Shown: one piece after another, positions 35,412 through 44,106 of the stretch
Layout: each line of letters opens with the position of its first letter
Position numbering within the stretch: position 1 is the stretch's first letter
Assembly (NCBI RefSeq): GCF_000718165.1
Contig: NZ_JOEY01000024.1
Span: forward strand, 62,001 to 126,000
Direction: 5' to 3'
Source of the DNA: Streptomyces fulvoviolaceus
GTDB lineage: Bacteria; Actinomycetota; Actinomycetes; Streptomycetales; Streptomycetaceae
Length of the DNA stretch: 64,000 nucleotides
The notes under the pieces: generated by a model
Database searches by the model: none
The model's input: the letters and a program-made list of their open reading frames with translations, nothing else
What the model was told of the DNA's origin: nothing
Made by a program: the position numbers and the translations under genes

Positions 35412-36598
35412 GCCGCGCGATCCGCAGGACCGGGCTCCTGAGCGTTTTCCTCGCCGCCTCGGTCGCCCTCGTCCCGCCCACCGCCGCGCACGCCGACAGC
35501 ATCCGCGGCCAGCAGTGGGCCCTGGAGGCCATGCACACCCAGCAGGCCTGGCAGACCACGAAGGGCGCCGGCGTCACCGTCGCAGTCCTCGACACCGGCG
35601 TCGAGGACGACCACCCCGACCTCGTCGGCAACGTCCTCACCGGCAAGGACATGATCGGCTTCGGCGCCGAGCGCGGCGACCGCGCCTGGGCCCGGCACGG
35701 CACCGCGATGGCCGGCATCATCGCCGGGCACGGACACGGCGTAGGCAACGGCGACGGCGTCATGGGCATCGCCCCCGAGGCGAAGATCCTCCCCGTCCGC
35801 GTGATCCTGGAGGACGGCGACGACGCCCGCGCCAAGGCCCGCAACACCCGCGGCAACGCCCTCGCCCAGGGCATCCGCTGGGCCGCCGACCACGGCGCCG
35901 ACGTCATCAACCTCTCCCTCGGCGACGACTCGTCCTCCGCGCATCCCGAACCCGCCGAGGACGAGGCCGTCCAGTACGCGCTGAAGAAGGGCGTGGTCGT
36001 CGTCGCCTCGGCCGGGAACGGCGGGGAGAAGGGCGACCACATCTCCTACCCGGCCGCCTACCCGGGCGTCATCGCCACCACCGCCGTCGACAAGTACGGC
36101 ACCCGCGCTTCCTTCTCGACCCGCCGCTGGTACGCCACGGTCAGCGCCCCCGGCGTCAACGTCGTCATCGCCGATCCCGACCACAAGTACTACGAGGGCT
36201 GGGGCACCAGCGCGGCCTCCGCGTTCGTCTCGGGAGCGGTCGCCCTCATCAGGGCCGCCCACCCGGACCTGAAGCCCGCACAGATCAAGAAGCTCCTGGA
36301 GGACACGGCCCGCAACGCCCCCGCCGGCGGCCGCGACGACTCCCGGGGCTTCGGCTTCATCGACCCGGCGGCCGCGCTCAAGGCAGCCGACCGCCTCAAG
36401 CCGAAGGGCCTGCAGGCGGCGTCCTACGGCGACGAGTACTTCGGCTCGGGCCCCGACGCCCCGGAGTCGGCGGACGACACCGCGAGCTGGGCGGCCCCGC
36501 TCGCGGGCAGCCTCGGCGGCGTCCTGCTCGTCGTCGCGGTGGTCCTGTGGCGCGGCCGTCGCGGGCCGCGCCCCCACGAGGGCTACGACGGCTTCTAG
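35408..36598 (+). CDS. Mycosin-like membrane-anchored subtilase (S8)
   Basis: A 396-residue secreted protease. A signal peptide (1-29, ending AAHA) is followed by the catalytic triad Asp62 (VAVLDTGV), His97 (ARHGTAMAG) and Ser268 (GTSAAS). The oxyanion Asn204 lies in SAGNGG. A C-terminal membrane span (about 360-382) ends in a basic tail. This is the mycosin layout of proteases that accompany type VII secretion systems, but no ESX gene is present in the window. It starts inside the stop of the Pro-rich membrane protein gene, which may be its partner or substrate. Confidence 0.9.
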   Translation: MSRAIRRTGLLSVFLAASVALVPPTAAHADSIRGQQWALEAMHTQQAWQTTKGAGVTVAVLDTGVEDDHPDLVGNVLTGKDMIGFGAERGDRAWARHGTAMAGIIAGHGHGVGNGDGVMGIAPEAKILPVRVILEDGDDARAKARNTRGNALAQGIRWAADHGADVINLSLGDDSSSAHPEPAEDEAVQYALKKGVVVVASAGNGGEKGDHISYPAAYPGVIATTAVDKYGTRASFSTRRWYATVSAPGVNVVIADPDHKYYEGWGTSAASAFVSGAVALIRAAHPDLKPAQIKKLLEDTARNAPAGGRDDSRGFGFIDPAAALKAADRLKPKGLQAASYGDEYFGSGPDAPESADDTASWAAPLAGSLGGVLLVVAVVLWRGRRGPRPHEGYDGF

Positions 36599-36604
36599 GA
36601 GGGG

Positions 36605-37612
36605 CTAGCGAGCGGCCGAGGAGGCGGAGGGAGACGCGGACGCGCTCTCGCCGGTGAACACCGACACCGCCGCCTTCGCCGCCGCCTCGACCAGCGAAAT
36701 GCCCTTCGCCTGAGTCGAGTTGCCCTTCGACAGCACGGCCACCAGATAGTCGTGGCCGTCCACGGTCACGCGCCCGATGCTGTTGATGTCCCACAGCGCG
36801 GTGGCGCTGCGCGGCAGCCAGCCGTTCTTCAGGGCCCACTCGGAGCCGTCGGCCGCCGCCGACACACCCCAGTGCTGGCCGGCGGCTATCTGCCCCATCA
36901 GCTCCTGGAGATACGACTGCGAGGACTCGCTCAGCTTCGAGTCGTCCCCGAACACCTGCTGGAGCAGGGTGAGTTGGTCGGCGGCCGTGGTCTGCGTCAG
37001 CCCCCACAGCGCACCGTCGCCGCCCTCGGTGTCCGTGAGCCCGAACGTCTCGTTCGCGGCGTCCAGCCCGTCCGCCTCGCCGATGATGTTCCACAGCGCC
37101 GTCGCGGAGGCGTTGTCGCTGTTCTCGATCATCGCGGTGGCGTACGACTTCTCCTGCGCGGTGAGCTGCGTACCCGCCTTCTGGTGCTGGAGCAGCAGCG
37201 TCGCCAGGATGTCGACCTTGACGATGCTCGCCGTGTCGAAGGCGTCGTCGCCGTACGTGGCGCTGTCCCCGGAGTCCAGGTCGAGGACCGCCACCGACAC
37301 GTCCGCGTCGCCCGTCACGCTCACCGAGTCCATCGCGTCGGCGAGCAGCGAGTCGTAGTCCACCGTCGGCTGCGCGACAGGTTCCACCGATGCCACCTCC
37401 GAGGCCGGGGACGAGGGCGACGGCGAGGGCGACGGCGAGGCCGACGGCGAGGCCGACGATACGGGGCTCCCCCCGGAGTGCGCCTGTGCCTTCACGTACA
37501 CCGTGCCCGCGGCCGTGGCGCCCAGGACGGCGACGGAGGCGAGGGCGGTGTACATCAGGGGGCGGCGCCGGGACGGGCGGGAGAGGTGTCGGTCGGCTCT
37601 GGAGGACTCCAT
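36605..37612 (-). CDS. Exported beta-lactamase-fold serine hydrolase
   Basis: A 335-residue protein with an N-terminal membrane anchor (about 20-41), a Ser/Pro linker (47-70), and a class A beta-lactamase-like domain. The SxxK motif is Ser129-Ile-Val-Lys132, the SDN motif Ser165-Asp-Asn167, and the third motif reads KNG in place of KTG. Many such Streptomyces proteins are not true beta-lactamases but penicillin-binding-like or peptidase enzymes. Ends 6 bases from the mycosin gene (convergent). Confidence 0.85.
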   Translation of the reverse strand: MESSRADRHLSRPSRRRPLMYTALASVAVLGATAAGTVYVKAQAHSGGSPVSSASPSASPSPSPSPSSPASEVASVEPVAQPTVDYDSLLADAMDSVSVTGDADVSVAVLDLDSGDSATYGDDAFDTASIVKVDILATLLLQHQKAGTQLTAQEKSYATAMIENSDNASATALWNIIGEADGLDAANETFGLTDTEGGDGALWGLTQTTAADQLTLLQQVFGDDSKLSESSQSYLQELMGQIAAGQHWGVSAAADGSEWALKNGWLPRSATALWDINSIGRVTVDGHDYLVAVLSKGNSTQAKGISLVEAAAKAAVSVFTGESASASPSASSAAR

Positions 37613-37762
37613 GTTCGCGATGGTCGGGCCGCCGACTGTGCGGGCCGTTAGACGGAAGTTAGATGTGTGTCAGGGAAGTCTGAGAAATCCGTGAAAGGCG
37701 TCACGGGCAGGTTTCCGGGCCCGCACAAGCGCAGCAGCATCCCCCCGATAGGGTCGGTGACC

Positions 37763-38494
37763 GTGGCGAACAAGAACATTCCCGACTCCGGCTTCTCCGA
37801 CGACGACGGCTCCGCCGACCCCCGGCTCAGCGCGGCGCTCGCGGCCTGGGCCGAGGACCGCGCCGCCGTGGGGCCCGTCCTGGAAGCGCTCAAGGGCGCC
37901 CGGCTGCTCGTCCCCGTCGTGGCCGTGCTCGGCGAGGTGGAGGAGGACGAGAACGGACTGCGCCGCGAGAAGACCAGCGACATGGCCGTCCCGACCCTGA
38001 AGGCCGGCCCCCGCACCGCCCTGCCCGCCTTCACGTCCACCGACTCGCTGGCCCGCTGGGACCCCGAGGCCCGCCCCGTCGCCGTACCGCTGCACCAGGC
38101 GCTGCAGGCCGCGGCGCACGAGAAGGCGGACACGGTCGTGCTGGACCTGGCCGGGCCGGTGCCGTTCGAGTTGACGGGACCCGCGCTGCGCGCGCTCGCG
38201 GAGGGGCGCACGACCGCCGACCCGCTCGCCGACCCGGCGGTACGCGAGGCGGTACGCGGCGCGGTGGCCGCCGAGACCGCCGTACTCCGTGCCCACCTCG
38301 GGCCCGGGCAGGCGGACGGCACTCTCGCCCTCGTACTGGATCCGGCAGCCGCTCCCGCCGAGGCCGCCCGGGCCGTCGCGGAGCGTCTCGCGGCCGACGA
38401 AACACTCAGGGCCCGCCTGGTGCGCGGCCTCGACCTGGCACTGCTGTCGGCCGGGGCGACGCCGCCGGGCGAGCCCTTGTACGTACGGGAATGA
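37763..38494 (+). CDS. SseB-family protein
   Basis: A 243-residue soluble protein of the SseB type (ARLLVPVVAVLGEVEEDENGLRREKTSDMAVPTLK, then ALPAFTSTDSLARWDPEARPVAVP). SseB-domain proteins are widespread in actinobacteria and their function is unclear. The GTG at 37763 follows a -10-like TAGGGT at 37749-37754 by 8 bases and lacks a ribosome-binding site, so the message may be leaderless. GTG 37757 is the alternative start. Confidence 0.82.
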   Translation: MANKNIPDSGFSDDDGSADPRLSAALAAWAEDRAAVGPVLEALKGARLLVPVVAVLGEVEEDENGLRREKTSDMAVPTLKAGPRTALPAFTSTDSLARWDPEARPVAVPLHQALQAAAHEKADTVVLDLAGPVPFELTGPALRALAEGRTTADPLADPAVREAVRGAVAAETAVLRAHLGPGQADGTLALVLDPAAAPAEAARAVAERLAADETLRARLVRGLDLALLSAGATPPGEPLYVRE

Positions 38495-38495
38495 A

Positions 38496-38870
38496 CTAGC
38501 CGTAGACCGGCCCGGTGTACTTCTCGCCCGGGCCCTGGCCCGGCTCGTCCGGGACGAGGGACGCCTCGCGGAACGCCAGCTGCAGGGACTTCAGGCCGTC
38601 GCGCAGCGGCGCGGCGTGGAAGGAGCTGATCTCGGTGGCGCTGCCGTCCAGCAGACCGGCCAGGGCGTGGATCAGCTTGCGGGCCTCGTCCAGGTCCTTG
38701 TACTTGTCACCCTCCTCCGTGAGGCCGAGCTTCACGGCGGCGGCGCTCATCAGGTTGACGGCGACCGTCACGATCACCTCGACGGCGGGGACCTCGGCGA
38801 TGTCGCGGGTCATCTCGTCGAAGTCGGGGGACTGCGGGGCCTCGGGGGACTCGGCGGGGGTGTCACTCAT
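38496..38870 (-). CDS. DUF1844 protein
   Basis: A 124-residue acidic protein (start MSDTPAESPEAPQSPDFDEMTRDIAEVPAVEV) with the DUF1844 core AVNLMSAAAVKLGLTEEGDKYKDLDEARKLIHALAGLLDG. Widely conserved in actinobacteria next to infC; function not known. Convergent with sseB after one base and divergent from the infC leader. Confidence 0.85.
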   Translation of the reverse strand: MSDTPAESPEAPQSPDFDEMTRDIAEVPAVEVIVTVAVNLMSAAAVKLGLTEEGDKYKDLDEARKLIHALAGLLDGSATEISSFHAAPLRDGLKSLQLAFREASLVPDEPGQGPGEKYTGPVYG

Positions 38871-38901
38871 GCCCCACACGATAGGCCCCGGTGCGCGACG
38901 G

Positions 38902-38931
38902 TTAGCACCACCCCCGGGAAGCTGCTAACCT
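38902..38931 (+). promoter_or_regulatory. Candidate promoter of the infC operon
   Basis: TTAGCA (38902) and TAACCT (38926) separated by 18 bases, resembling a housekeeping sigma promoter. It would give a leader of about 300 nucleotides before infC. Based on motif resemblance only. Confidence 0.45.
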
Positions 38932-39047
38932 TGTGTGACGACCGGCCGGACACGCATGTGTGTAAGTGTGACTGGCCCACAAGTGGAGGCTCCGATCTCC
39001 CACCTGACCGTCCCCCGGGACGGCGGGTCACCCCGGTCAGGCGGCCA

Positions 39048-39159
39048 CCATCGTTCCGTACGGACGATGGAGTCGCCCGATACTGCGCCCCGCGATCATC
39101 GCGGCGGTGCTCCGGCAGTGCTTTGGAGCCCCGTCTTGTGATCGTCCGGGGCATTTTTT
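39048..39159 (+). promoter_or_regulatory. Structured infC leader with intrinsic terminator (attenuator candidate)
   Basis: Elements in order: a hairpin at 39048-39070 (arms CCATCGT/ACGATGG around CCGTACGG); an alternative stem GCTCC (39109-39113) with GGAGC (39125-39129); and a terminator stem GCCCCG (39128-39133) with CGGGGC (39147-39152) followed by ATTTTTT at 39153-39159. A T-run terminator is exceptional in this GC-rich DNA. The alternative stem shares bases 39128-39129 with the terminator stem, so the two exclude each other. This suggests transcription attenuation ahead of infC-rpmI-rplT. Confidence 0.65.
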
Positions 39160-39244
39160 GTGCTTCGGCGCGGTTAGGTCTGTCGAACAGAGACAAACGC
39201 GGCCGTCCGCCAGATGGCCGTGTGGTGCTAACCGAGGAGGATCC

Positions 39245-39940
39245 ATCAGCGCCGAGCCCCGCATCAACGACCGGATTCGCGTTCCCGAGGTGCGACTTGT
39301 CGGTCCCAGTGGCGAGCAGGTGGGCATTGTCCCGCTGGCCAAGGCACTGGAGCTTGCGCAGGAGTACGACCTGGACCTGGTCGAGGTCGCGGCGAACGCC
39401 CGTCCGCCCGTGTGCAAGCTCATGGACTACGGGAAGTTCAAGTACGAGTCGGCCATGAAGGCCCGTGAGGCGCGCAAGAACCAGGCGCACACGGTCATCA
39501 AGGAGATGAAGCTCCGGCCGAAGATCGACCCGCACGACTATGACACCAAGAAGGGTCACGTCGTCCGGTTCCTCAAGCAGGGCGACAAGGTCAAGATCAC
39601 GATCATGTTCCGTGGTCGCGAGCAGTCCCGGCCCGAGCTGGGCTACCGACTGCTGCAGCGTCTCGCGTCGGACGTCGAGGACCTCGGCTTCATCGAGTCG
39701 AACCCGAAGCAGGACGGCCGGAACATGATCATGGTTCTCGGCCCGCACAAGAAGAAGACCGAGGCCATGGCCGAGGCTCGCCAGGCGCAGGAAGCCCGCA
39801 AGGCTGAGGCGAAGGCGAACCCCGGCAAGTCGCAGAACGCCGCGGAGACCGACGGCGTCGAGGACGAGCACGCCGTGGACGTCGAGGCGTCCGCCGAGGC
39901 TCCGGCCGAAGCGCCCGTCGAGGCTCCGGCCGAGGCGTGA
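39245..39940 (+). CDS. infC: Translation initiation factor IF-3, non-canonical ATC start
   Basis: A 231-residue IF-3 beginning at codon ATC ([25 protein letters not shown]). AGGAGG at 39235-39240 lies 4 bases upstream, and no in-frame ATG, GTG or TTG is available near the conserved N-terminus. Rare start codons (AUU/AUC) on infC let IF-3 repress its own synthesis, because IF-3 discriminates against them. The N-domain, linker and C-domain ([25 protein letters not shown]) are complete. An extra C-terminal tail of about 45 residues is rich in Ala, Glu and Pro. First gene of infC-rpmI-rplT. Confidence 0.93.
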   Translation: MSAEPRINDRIRVPEVRLVGPSGEQVGIVPLAKALELAQEYDLDLVEVAANARPPVCKLMDYGKFKYESAMKAREARKNQAHTVIKEMKLRPKIDPHDYDTKKGHVVRFLKQGDKVKITIMFRGREQSRPELGYRLLQRLASDVEDLGFIESNPKQDGRNMIMVLGPHKKKTEAMAEARQAQEARKAEAKANPGKSQNAAETDGVEDEHAVDVEASAEAPAEAPVEAPAEA

Positions 39941-39983
39941 CCCCGGGGGACGCGAGTCCCCAGGTAACCGATACAAGAGCGAC

Positions 39984-40021
39984 GTTCCACCGTGCCCGGT
40001 TTCACGACCGGGCACCGGAAC
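39984..40021 (+). promoter_or_regulatory. Hairpin between infC and rpmI
   Basis: A perfect 9-base stem GTGCCCGGT/ACCGGGCAC with a 6-base loop, extended by GTTCC/GGAAC, 27 bases before the rpmI start. In other bacteria the L35-L20 message is repressed by L20 binding a structured region here. This is a positional candidate only. Confidence 0.5.
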
Positions 40022-40047
40022 GCCACCGACGAGGAGAGAACGGCGCT

Positions 40048-40242
40048 ATGCCGAAGAACAAGTCGCACAGCGGTGCCAGCAAGCGCTTCAAGATCACCGG
40101 CTCCGGCAAGGTGCTCCGTGAGCGTGCCGGCAAGCGCCACCTGCTCGAGCACAAGTCGTCCCGCGTGACGCGTCGCCTCACCGGCAACGCCGAGATGGCC
40201 CCGGGCGACGCCGCGAAGATCAAGAAGCTTCTCGGCAAGTGA
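40048..40242 (+). CDS. rpmI: 50S ribosomal protein L35
   Basis: A 64-residue basic protein, [21 protein letters not shown] to the end KIKKLLGK, of full family length. The ATG at 40048 follows GAGGAGAG. Lies between infC and rplT, the universal order. Confidence 0.98.
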   Translation: MPKNKSHSGASKRFKITGSGKVLRERAGKRHLLEHKSSRVTRRLTGNAEMAPGDAAKIKKLLGK

Positions 40243-40342
40243 TGCGGCGGCGCCTTCACTGAGCGCCCTGCGTCTGGTCCGGGACCCAATCGATACCGGG
40301 TCGTGTGAGTCCAACCACGGCCCCGCTACAAGGAGTTAACAA

Positions 40343-40726
40343 GTGGCACGCGTCAAGCGGGCAGTCAACGCCCACAAGAAGCGCCGGGCGATCCTCGAGG
40401 CGGCCTCCGGCTACCGCGGTCAGCGTTCGCGCCTGTACCGCAAGGCCAAGGAGCAGGTCACCCACTCGCTGGTCTACAACTACAACGACCGCAAGAAGCG
40501 CAAGGGTGACTTCCGTCGGCTGTGGATCCAGCGCATCAACGCCGCTGCCCGCGCCAACGGCATCACGTACAACCGCTTCATCCAGGGTCTGAACGCCGCG
40601 AACATCGAGGTCGACCGCAAGATCCTGGCCGAGCTGGCCGTCAACGACGCCACCGCGTTCGCGGCGCTCGTCGAGGTCGCCCAGAAGGCGCTGCCGGCGG
40701 ACGTGAACGCGCCGAAGGCCGCGTGA
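40343..40726 (+). CDS. rplT: 50S ribosomal protein L20
   Basis: A 127-residue L20 starting at GTG ([35 protein letters not shown]) with AAGGAG upstream. The RNA-binding N-terminal helix and globular C-domain are complete. In many bacteria L20 represses its own operon by binding the message. A strong terminator at 40762 ends the operon. Confidence 0.98.
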   Translation: MARVKRAVNAHKKRRAILEAASGYRGQRSRLYRKAKEQVTHSLVYNYNDRKKRKGDFRRLWIQRINAAARANGITYNRFIQGLNAANIEVDRKILAELAVNDATAFAALVEVAQKALPADVNAPKAA

Positions 40727-40761
40727 CGCTGGCGCTGGCTTGAAGCCGACGTGACTGGATG

Positions 40762-40796
40762 GACCCGCAGGCCTGGAGCCTGCGGGTCTGTTGTTT
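40762..40796 (+). terminator. Terminator of the infC operon
   Basis: Perfect 11-base stem GACCCGCAGGC/GCCTGCGGGTC with a 5-base loop, followed by TGTTGTTT. Confidence 0.88.
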
Positions 40797-40819
40797 CCTG
40801 AACTCCTGAAGGTGACTCC

Positions 40820-41668
40820 ATGCCCTCCGCCACCCCCGAGCTGATCTCCTCCCGTTCCCCCCGCGTCTCCGCCGCCCGGCGGCTCGCCCGGCGGAACTTC
40901 CGGGGCAAGGAGCGGCTGTTTCTCGCGGAGGGGCCGCAGGCCGTGCGGGAGGCCGCCGGGCATGTGGACACGCTCGTCGAGCTGTTCGCCACGGTCGAGG
41001 CCGCGGAGCGGTACGCCGACATCGTGGGGGAGGCCCGCGCCGCGGGGGCGCGCGTTCACCTCGCCGACGAGCAGGTCATCGCCGACATCTCCACCACCGT
41101 CACCCCGCAGGGTCTCGTCGGTGTCTGCCGGTTCCTCGACACCCCCTTCGAGGAGATCCTCGCCGCCCGGCCCAAGCTCGTCGCCGTGCTCGCGAACGTC
41201 CGCGACCCCGGCAACGCCGGGACCGTCCTGCGGTGCGCGGATGCCGCCGGTGCCGAGGCCGTCGTCCTGACCGACGCCTCCGTCGATCTCTACAACCCCA
41301 AGGCCGTACGGGCCTCCGTGGGTTCGCTGTTCCACCTCCCCGTCGCCGTCGGCGTCCCCGTGCAGGAGGCGGTCGAGGGGCTCAAGCGGGCCGGCGTGCG
41401 CATCCTCGCCGCCGACGGGGCCGGCACCGACGATCTCGACGACGAGCTCGACAAGGGGAGCATGGGCGGGCCCACCGCCTGGGTGTTCGGGAACGAGGCC
41501 TGGGGGCTTCCGGAGGAGACCCGCGCACTCGCGGACGCCGTGGTGCGCGTCCCGATCCACGGGAAGGCCGAGAGTCTGAACCTCGCCACCGCGGCCGCCG
41601 TATGTCTCTATGCGTCAGCCCGGGCACAGCGCGCCTCCGGAGGGTGCCGCTCCGTCACCGAGAGCTAG
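40820..41668 (+). CDS. SpoU/TrmH-family RNA 2'-O-methyltransferase
   Basis: A 282-residue methyltransferase. The N-terminal substrate-binding part has FLAEGPQAVREAAGH. The knotted SPOUT domain has motif 1 ANVRDPGNAGTVLRCADAAGAEAVVLTD, motif 2 VFGNEAWGLPEE and motif 3 VRVPIHGKAESLNLATAAAVCLY. It probably methylates rRNA or tRNA. It follows the rplT terminator by 24 bases and precedes a histidine kinase. Confidence 0.92.
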   Translation: MPSATPELISSRSPRVSAARRLARRNFRGKERLFLAEGPQAVREAAGHVDTLVELFATVEAAERYADIVGEARAAGARVHLADEQVIADISTTVTPQGLVGVCRFLDTPFEEILAARPKLVAVLANVRDPGNAGTVLRCADAAGAEAVVLTDASVDLYNPKAVRASVGSLFHLPVAVGVPVQEAVEGLKRAGVRILAADGAGTDDLDDELDKGSMGGPTAWVFGNEAWGLPEETRALADAVVRVPIHGKAESLNLATAAAVCLYASARAQRASGGCRSVTES

Positions 41669-41719
41669 TAGGGTGACCAGCTCGGGGGCCCTGCGCCGTC
41701 TGAGAGGTGGGGTACGGGG

Positions 41720-42856
41720 ATGAGTGTCGGCACGAGCAGCGCACCGGGTGCGCGGGACGTACGGGGTGCGTCCGCTTCGGGTCCCGGTGATCTCGCCGAG
41801 CTCGGCATCGATCCCGACCAGCTGCCCGACGGCCTCGTCGTCGCGGACGAACACCGGCGCGTGATCTGCTTCAACGCCGCCGCGGCCCGGATCACCGCCG
41901 TCGCCGCCGAGGACGCCCTCGGACAGCGGCTGGAGAAGGTCCTGCCGTTAGAGGACCTGGAGGGCCGGCGCTGGTGGGAGCTGACCGATCCGTACGGCGG
42001 ACTCGCCATCCGGTCGCGGCAGCCCGAGCGCAATCTGCTCCTGCCCGGCGGCCGTGAGGTGCTCGTCTGCGCGCAGTACGTCCGCACCCGGCCCACCGGG
42101 CCCGTCCGCCGCGTCGTCGTCTCCCTGCGCGACACCGAGGCCCGCCGTCGCACCGAGCGCAGCCACGCCGAGCTGATCGCCACGGTCGCCCACGAACTGC
42201 GCTCGCCGCTCACCTCCGTCAAGGGCTTCACCGCCACCCTCCTCGCCAAGTGGGAACGGTTCACCGACGACCAGAAGCGGCTGATGCTGGAGACGGTCGA
42301 CGCGGACGCCGACCGGGTCACCCGGCTCATCGCCGAGCTGCTGGACATCTCGCGGATCGACTCCGGTCGGCTCGAGCTCCGCCGCCAGCCCGTCGACATG
42401 GGCGCCGCCGTCGGGCGCCACATCCAGGCCTACGTCGCCGCCGGCCTCGCCGCCGACCGGTTCCTGCTGCGCATGGAGCAGCCCCTGCCCGCCCTGTGGG
42501 CCGATCCGGACAAGATCGACCAGGTGCTCAGCAACCTGCTGGAAAATGCCGTGCGACACGGCGAGGGAACCGTCACGATTGACATCACGCCCTCGGCGTC
42601 CCCGCGCGAGCGGGAGGACGCCAGCACGTCGGTCACGGTGAGCGACGAAGGCCCCGGCATCCCGGAGGAGTCCATGAACCGCGTCTTCACCCGCTTCTGG
42701 CGGGGCAGCAAGCGCGGTGGCACCGGCCTCGGGCTCTACATCGTCAAGGGCATCGTCGAGGCCCACGGCGGCACCATCACGGTCGGCCGCGCCCCCGGCG
42801 GCGGCGCCGAATTCCGATTTACGTTGCCCGTGAGCACTCCGGCCTATCTGACCTGA
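41720..42856 (+). CDS. Soluble PAS sensor histidine kinase, orphan
   Basis: A 378-residue kinase without membrane spans. A PAS domain (about 28-140; LPDGLVVADEHRRVICFNAAAARI) is followed by the H-box HELRSPLTSVKGF with phospho-acceptor His158, and the ATPase domain with NLLENAVRHGEG, DEGPGIP, FTRFWRG and GGTGLGLYIVKGI. No response regulator is adjacent. The location just before pheST is conserved from memory in Streptomyces. Signal unknown, presumably cytoplasmic. Confidence 0.92.
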   Translation: MSVGTSSAPGARDVRGASASGPGDLAELGIDPDQLPDGLVVADEHRRVICFNAAAARITAVAAEDALGQRLEKVLPLEDLEGRRWWELTDPYGGLAIRSRQPERNLLLPGGREVLVCAQYVRTRPTGPVRRVVVSLRDTEARRRTERSHAELIATVAHELRSPLTSVKGFTATLLAKWERFTDDQKRLMLETVDADADRVTRLIAELLDISRIDSGRLELRRQPVDMGAAVGRHIQAYVAAGLAADRFLLRMEQPLPALWADPDKIDQVLSNLLENAVRHGEGTVTIDITPSASPREREDASTSVTVSDEGPGIPEESMNRVFTRFWRGSKRGGTGLGLYIVKGIVEAHGGTITVGRAPGGGAEFRFTLPVSTPAYLT

Positions 42857-42984
42857 GTGCCCGCGGGCGCATTCGTATACCTCCACCCCGTTAGACTCGG
42901 CCTTTGGCACCTTTGTGTCCTTCACACGGCCCTGCGAGTCGGTGACGGGGACCTCCAGCCAGCCAATCGGAAGCACGGGAAGAG

Positions 42985-44106
42985 ATGTCGGCACCGAATA
43001 AGTCGTACGACCCTGTAGAGGTCGAGGCCTTGAAACCGGAAGAGATCGAGCGCATGCGGGACGAGGCGCTCGCCGCCTTCGCCGCCGCGGGCTCCCTCGA
43101 CGCGCTCCAGGAGGCCAAGGTCGCCCACACCGGCGGCACCTCCCCGCTGGCCCTCGCCAACCGCGAGATCGGCGCCCTGCCCCCGCACGCCAAGGCAGCC
43201 GCCGGCAAGCTGGTCGGCCAGGCCCGCGGTGCGGTGAACAAGGCCCTGGCCGTCCGCCAGACCGAGCTGGAGGCCGAGCGCGACGCGCGCGTGCTGGTCG
43301 AGGAGGCGGTGGACGTCACGCTGCCCCACGACCGCGTGCCGGCCGGCGCCCGCCACCCGCTCACCACGCTCTCCGAGCGCATCGAGGACGTCTTCGTGGC
43401 CATGGGCTACGAGGTCGCCGAGGGCCCGCAGGTCGAGGCCGAGTGGTTCAACTTCGACGCGCTCAACATCGGCCCGGACCACCCGGCCCGAGGCGAGGCC
43501 GACACCTTCTTCGTCCAGGGCCCGGAGGGCGGCACCGAGTCCGGTGTCGTGCTGCGCACCCACACCTCGCCCGTACAGATCCGCTCGCTGCTCGACCGTG
43601 AGCTGCCGGTCTACGTGATCTGTCCCGGCGTCGTGTACCGCACCGACGAGCTGGACGCCACGCACACGCCTGTCTTCCGCCAGGTCGAGCTGCTCGCCGT
43701 GGACGAGGGCCTCACCATGGCCGACCTCAAGGGCACGATGGACCACATGGTCCAGGCCCTGTTCGGCGAGGGCATGAAGACCCGGCTGCGGCCGAACTTC
43801 TTCCCGTTCACCGAGCCGTCCGCCGAGATGGACATGGTCTGCTATGTCTGCCGCGGCGAGTCCGTCGGCAACCCCGACCGCCCCTGCCGCACCTGCTCCA
43901 GCGAGGGCTGGATCGAGCTCGGCGGCTGCGGCATGGTCAACCCCAAGGTGCTGACCGCCTGTGGCGTCGACCCGGAGAAGTACAGCGGGTTCGCCTTCGG
44001 GTTCGGCATCGAGCGGATGCTGATGTTCCGCCACAACGTCGAAGACATGCGAGACATGGTCGAGGGTGACGTCCGGTTCACCCGGCCGTTCGGGATGGAG
44101 ATCTGA
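42985..44106 (+). CDS. pheS: Phenylalanyl-tRNA synthetase alpha subunit
   Basis: A 373-residue class II synthetase alpha subunit. The N-terminal coiled coil is followed by motif 1 ([28 protein letters not shown]), motif 2 ([33 protein letters not shown]) and motif 3 ([16 protein letters not shown]). ATG 42985 follows GGAAGAG. The stop overlaps the pheT ATG by one base (TGATG). Confidence 0.97.
   Translation: MSAPNKSYDPVEVEALKPEEIERMRDEALAAFAAAGSLDALQEAKVAHTGGTSPLALANREIGALPPHAKAAAGKLVGQARGAVNKALAVRQTELEAERDARVLVEEAVDVTLPHDRVPAGARHPLTTLSERIEDVFVAMGYEVAEGPQVEAEWFNFDALNIGPDHPARGEADTFFVQGPEGGTESGVVLRTHTSPVQIRSLLDRELPVYVICPGVVYRTDELDATHTPVFRQVELLAVDEGLTMADLKGTMDHMVQALFGEGMKTRLRPNFFPFTEPSAEMDMVCYVCRGESVGNPDRPCRTCSSEGWIELGGCGMVNPKVLTACGVDPEKYSGFAFGFGIERMLMFRHNVEDMRDMVEGDVRFTRPFGMEI

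Noticed and set aside
36605..37612. Antibiotic-resistance beta-lactamase
   Set aside because: The third motif is KNG rather than KTG and the protein has a long Ser/Pro linker, so a resistance role is not supported.
42891..42984. Possible Phe-codon leader peptide attenuator before pheS
   Set aside because: TTT-rich codons (TTT GGC ACC TTT GTG TCC TTC) are present in one frame, but no start codon or terminator/antiterminator pair supports it.
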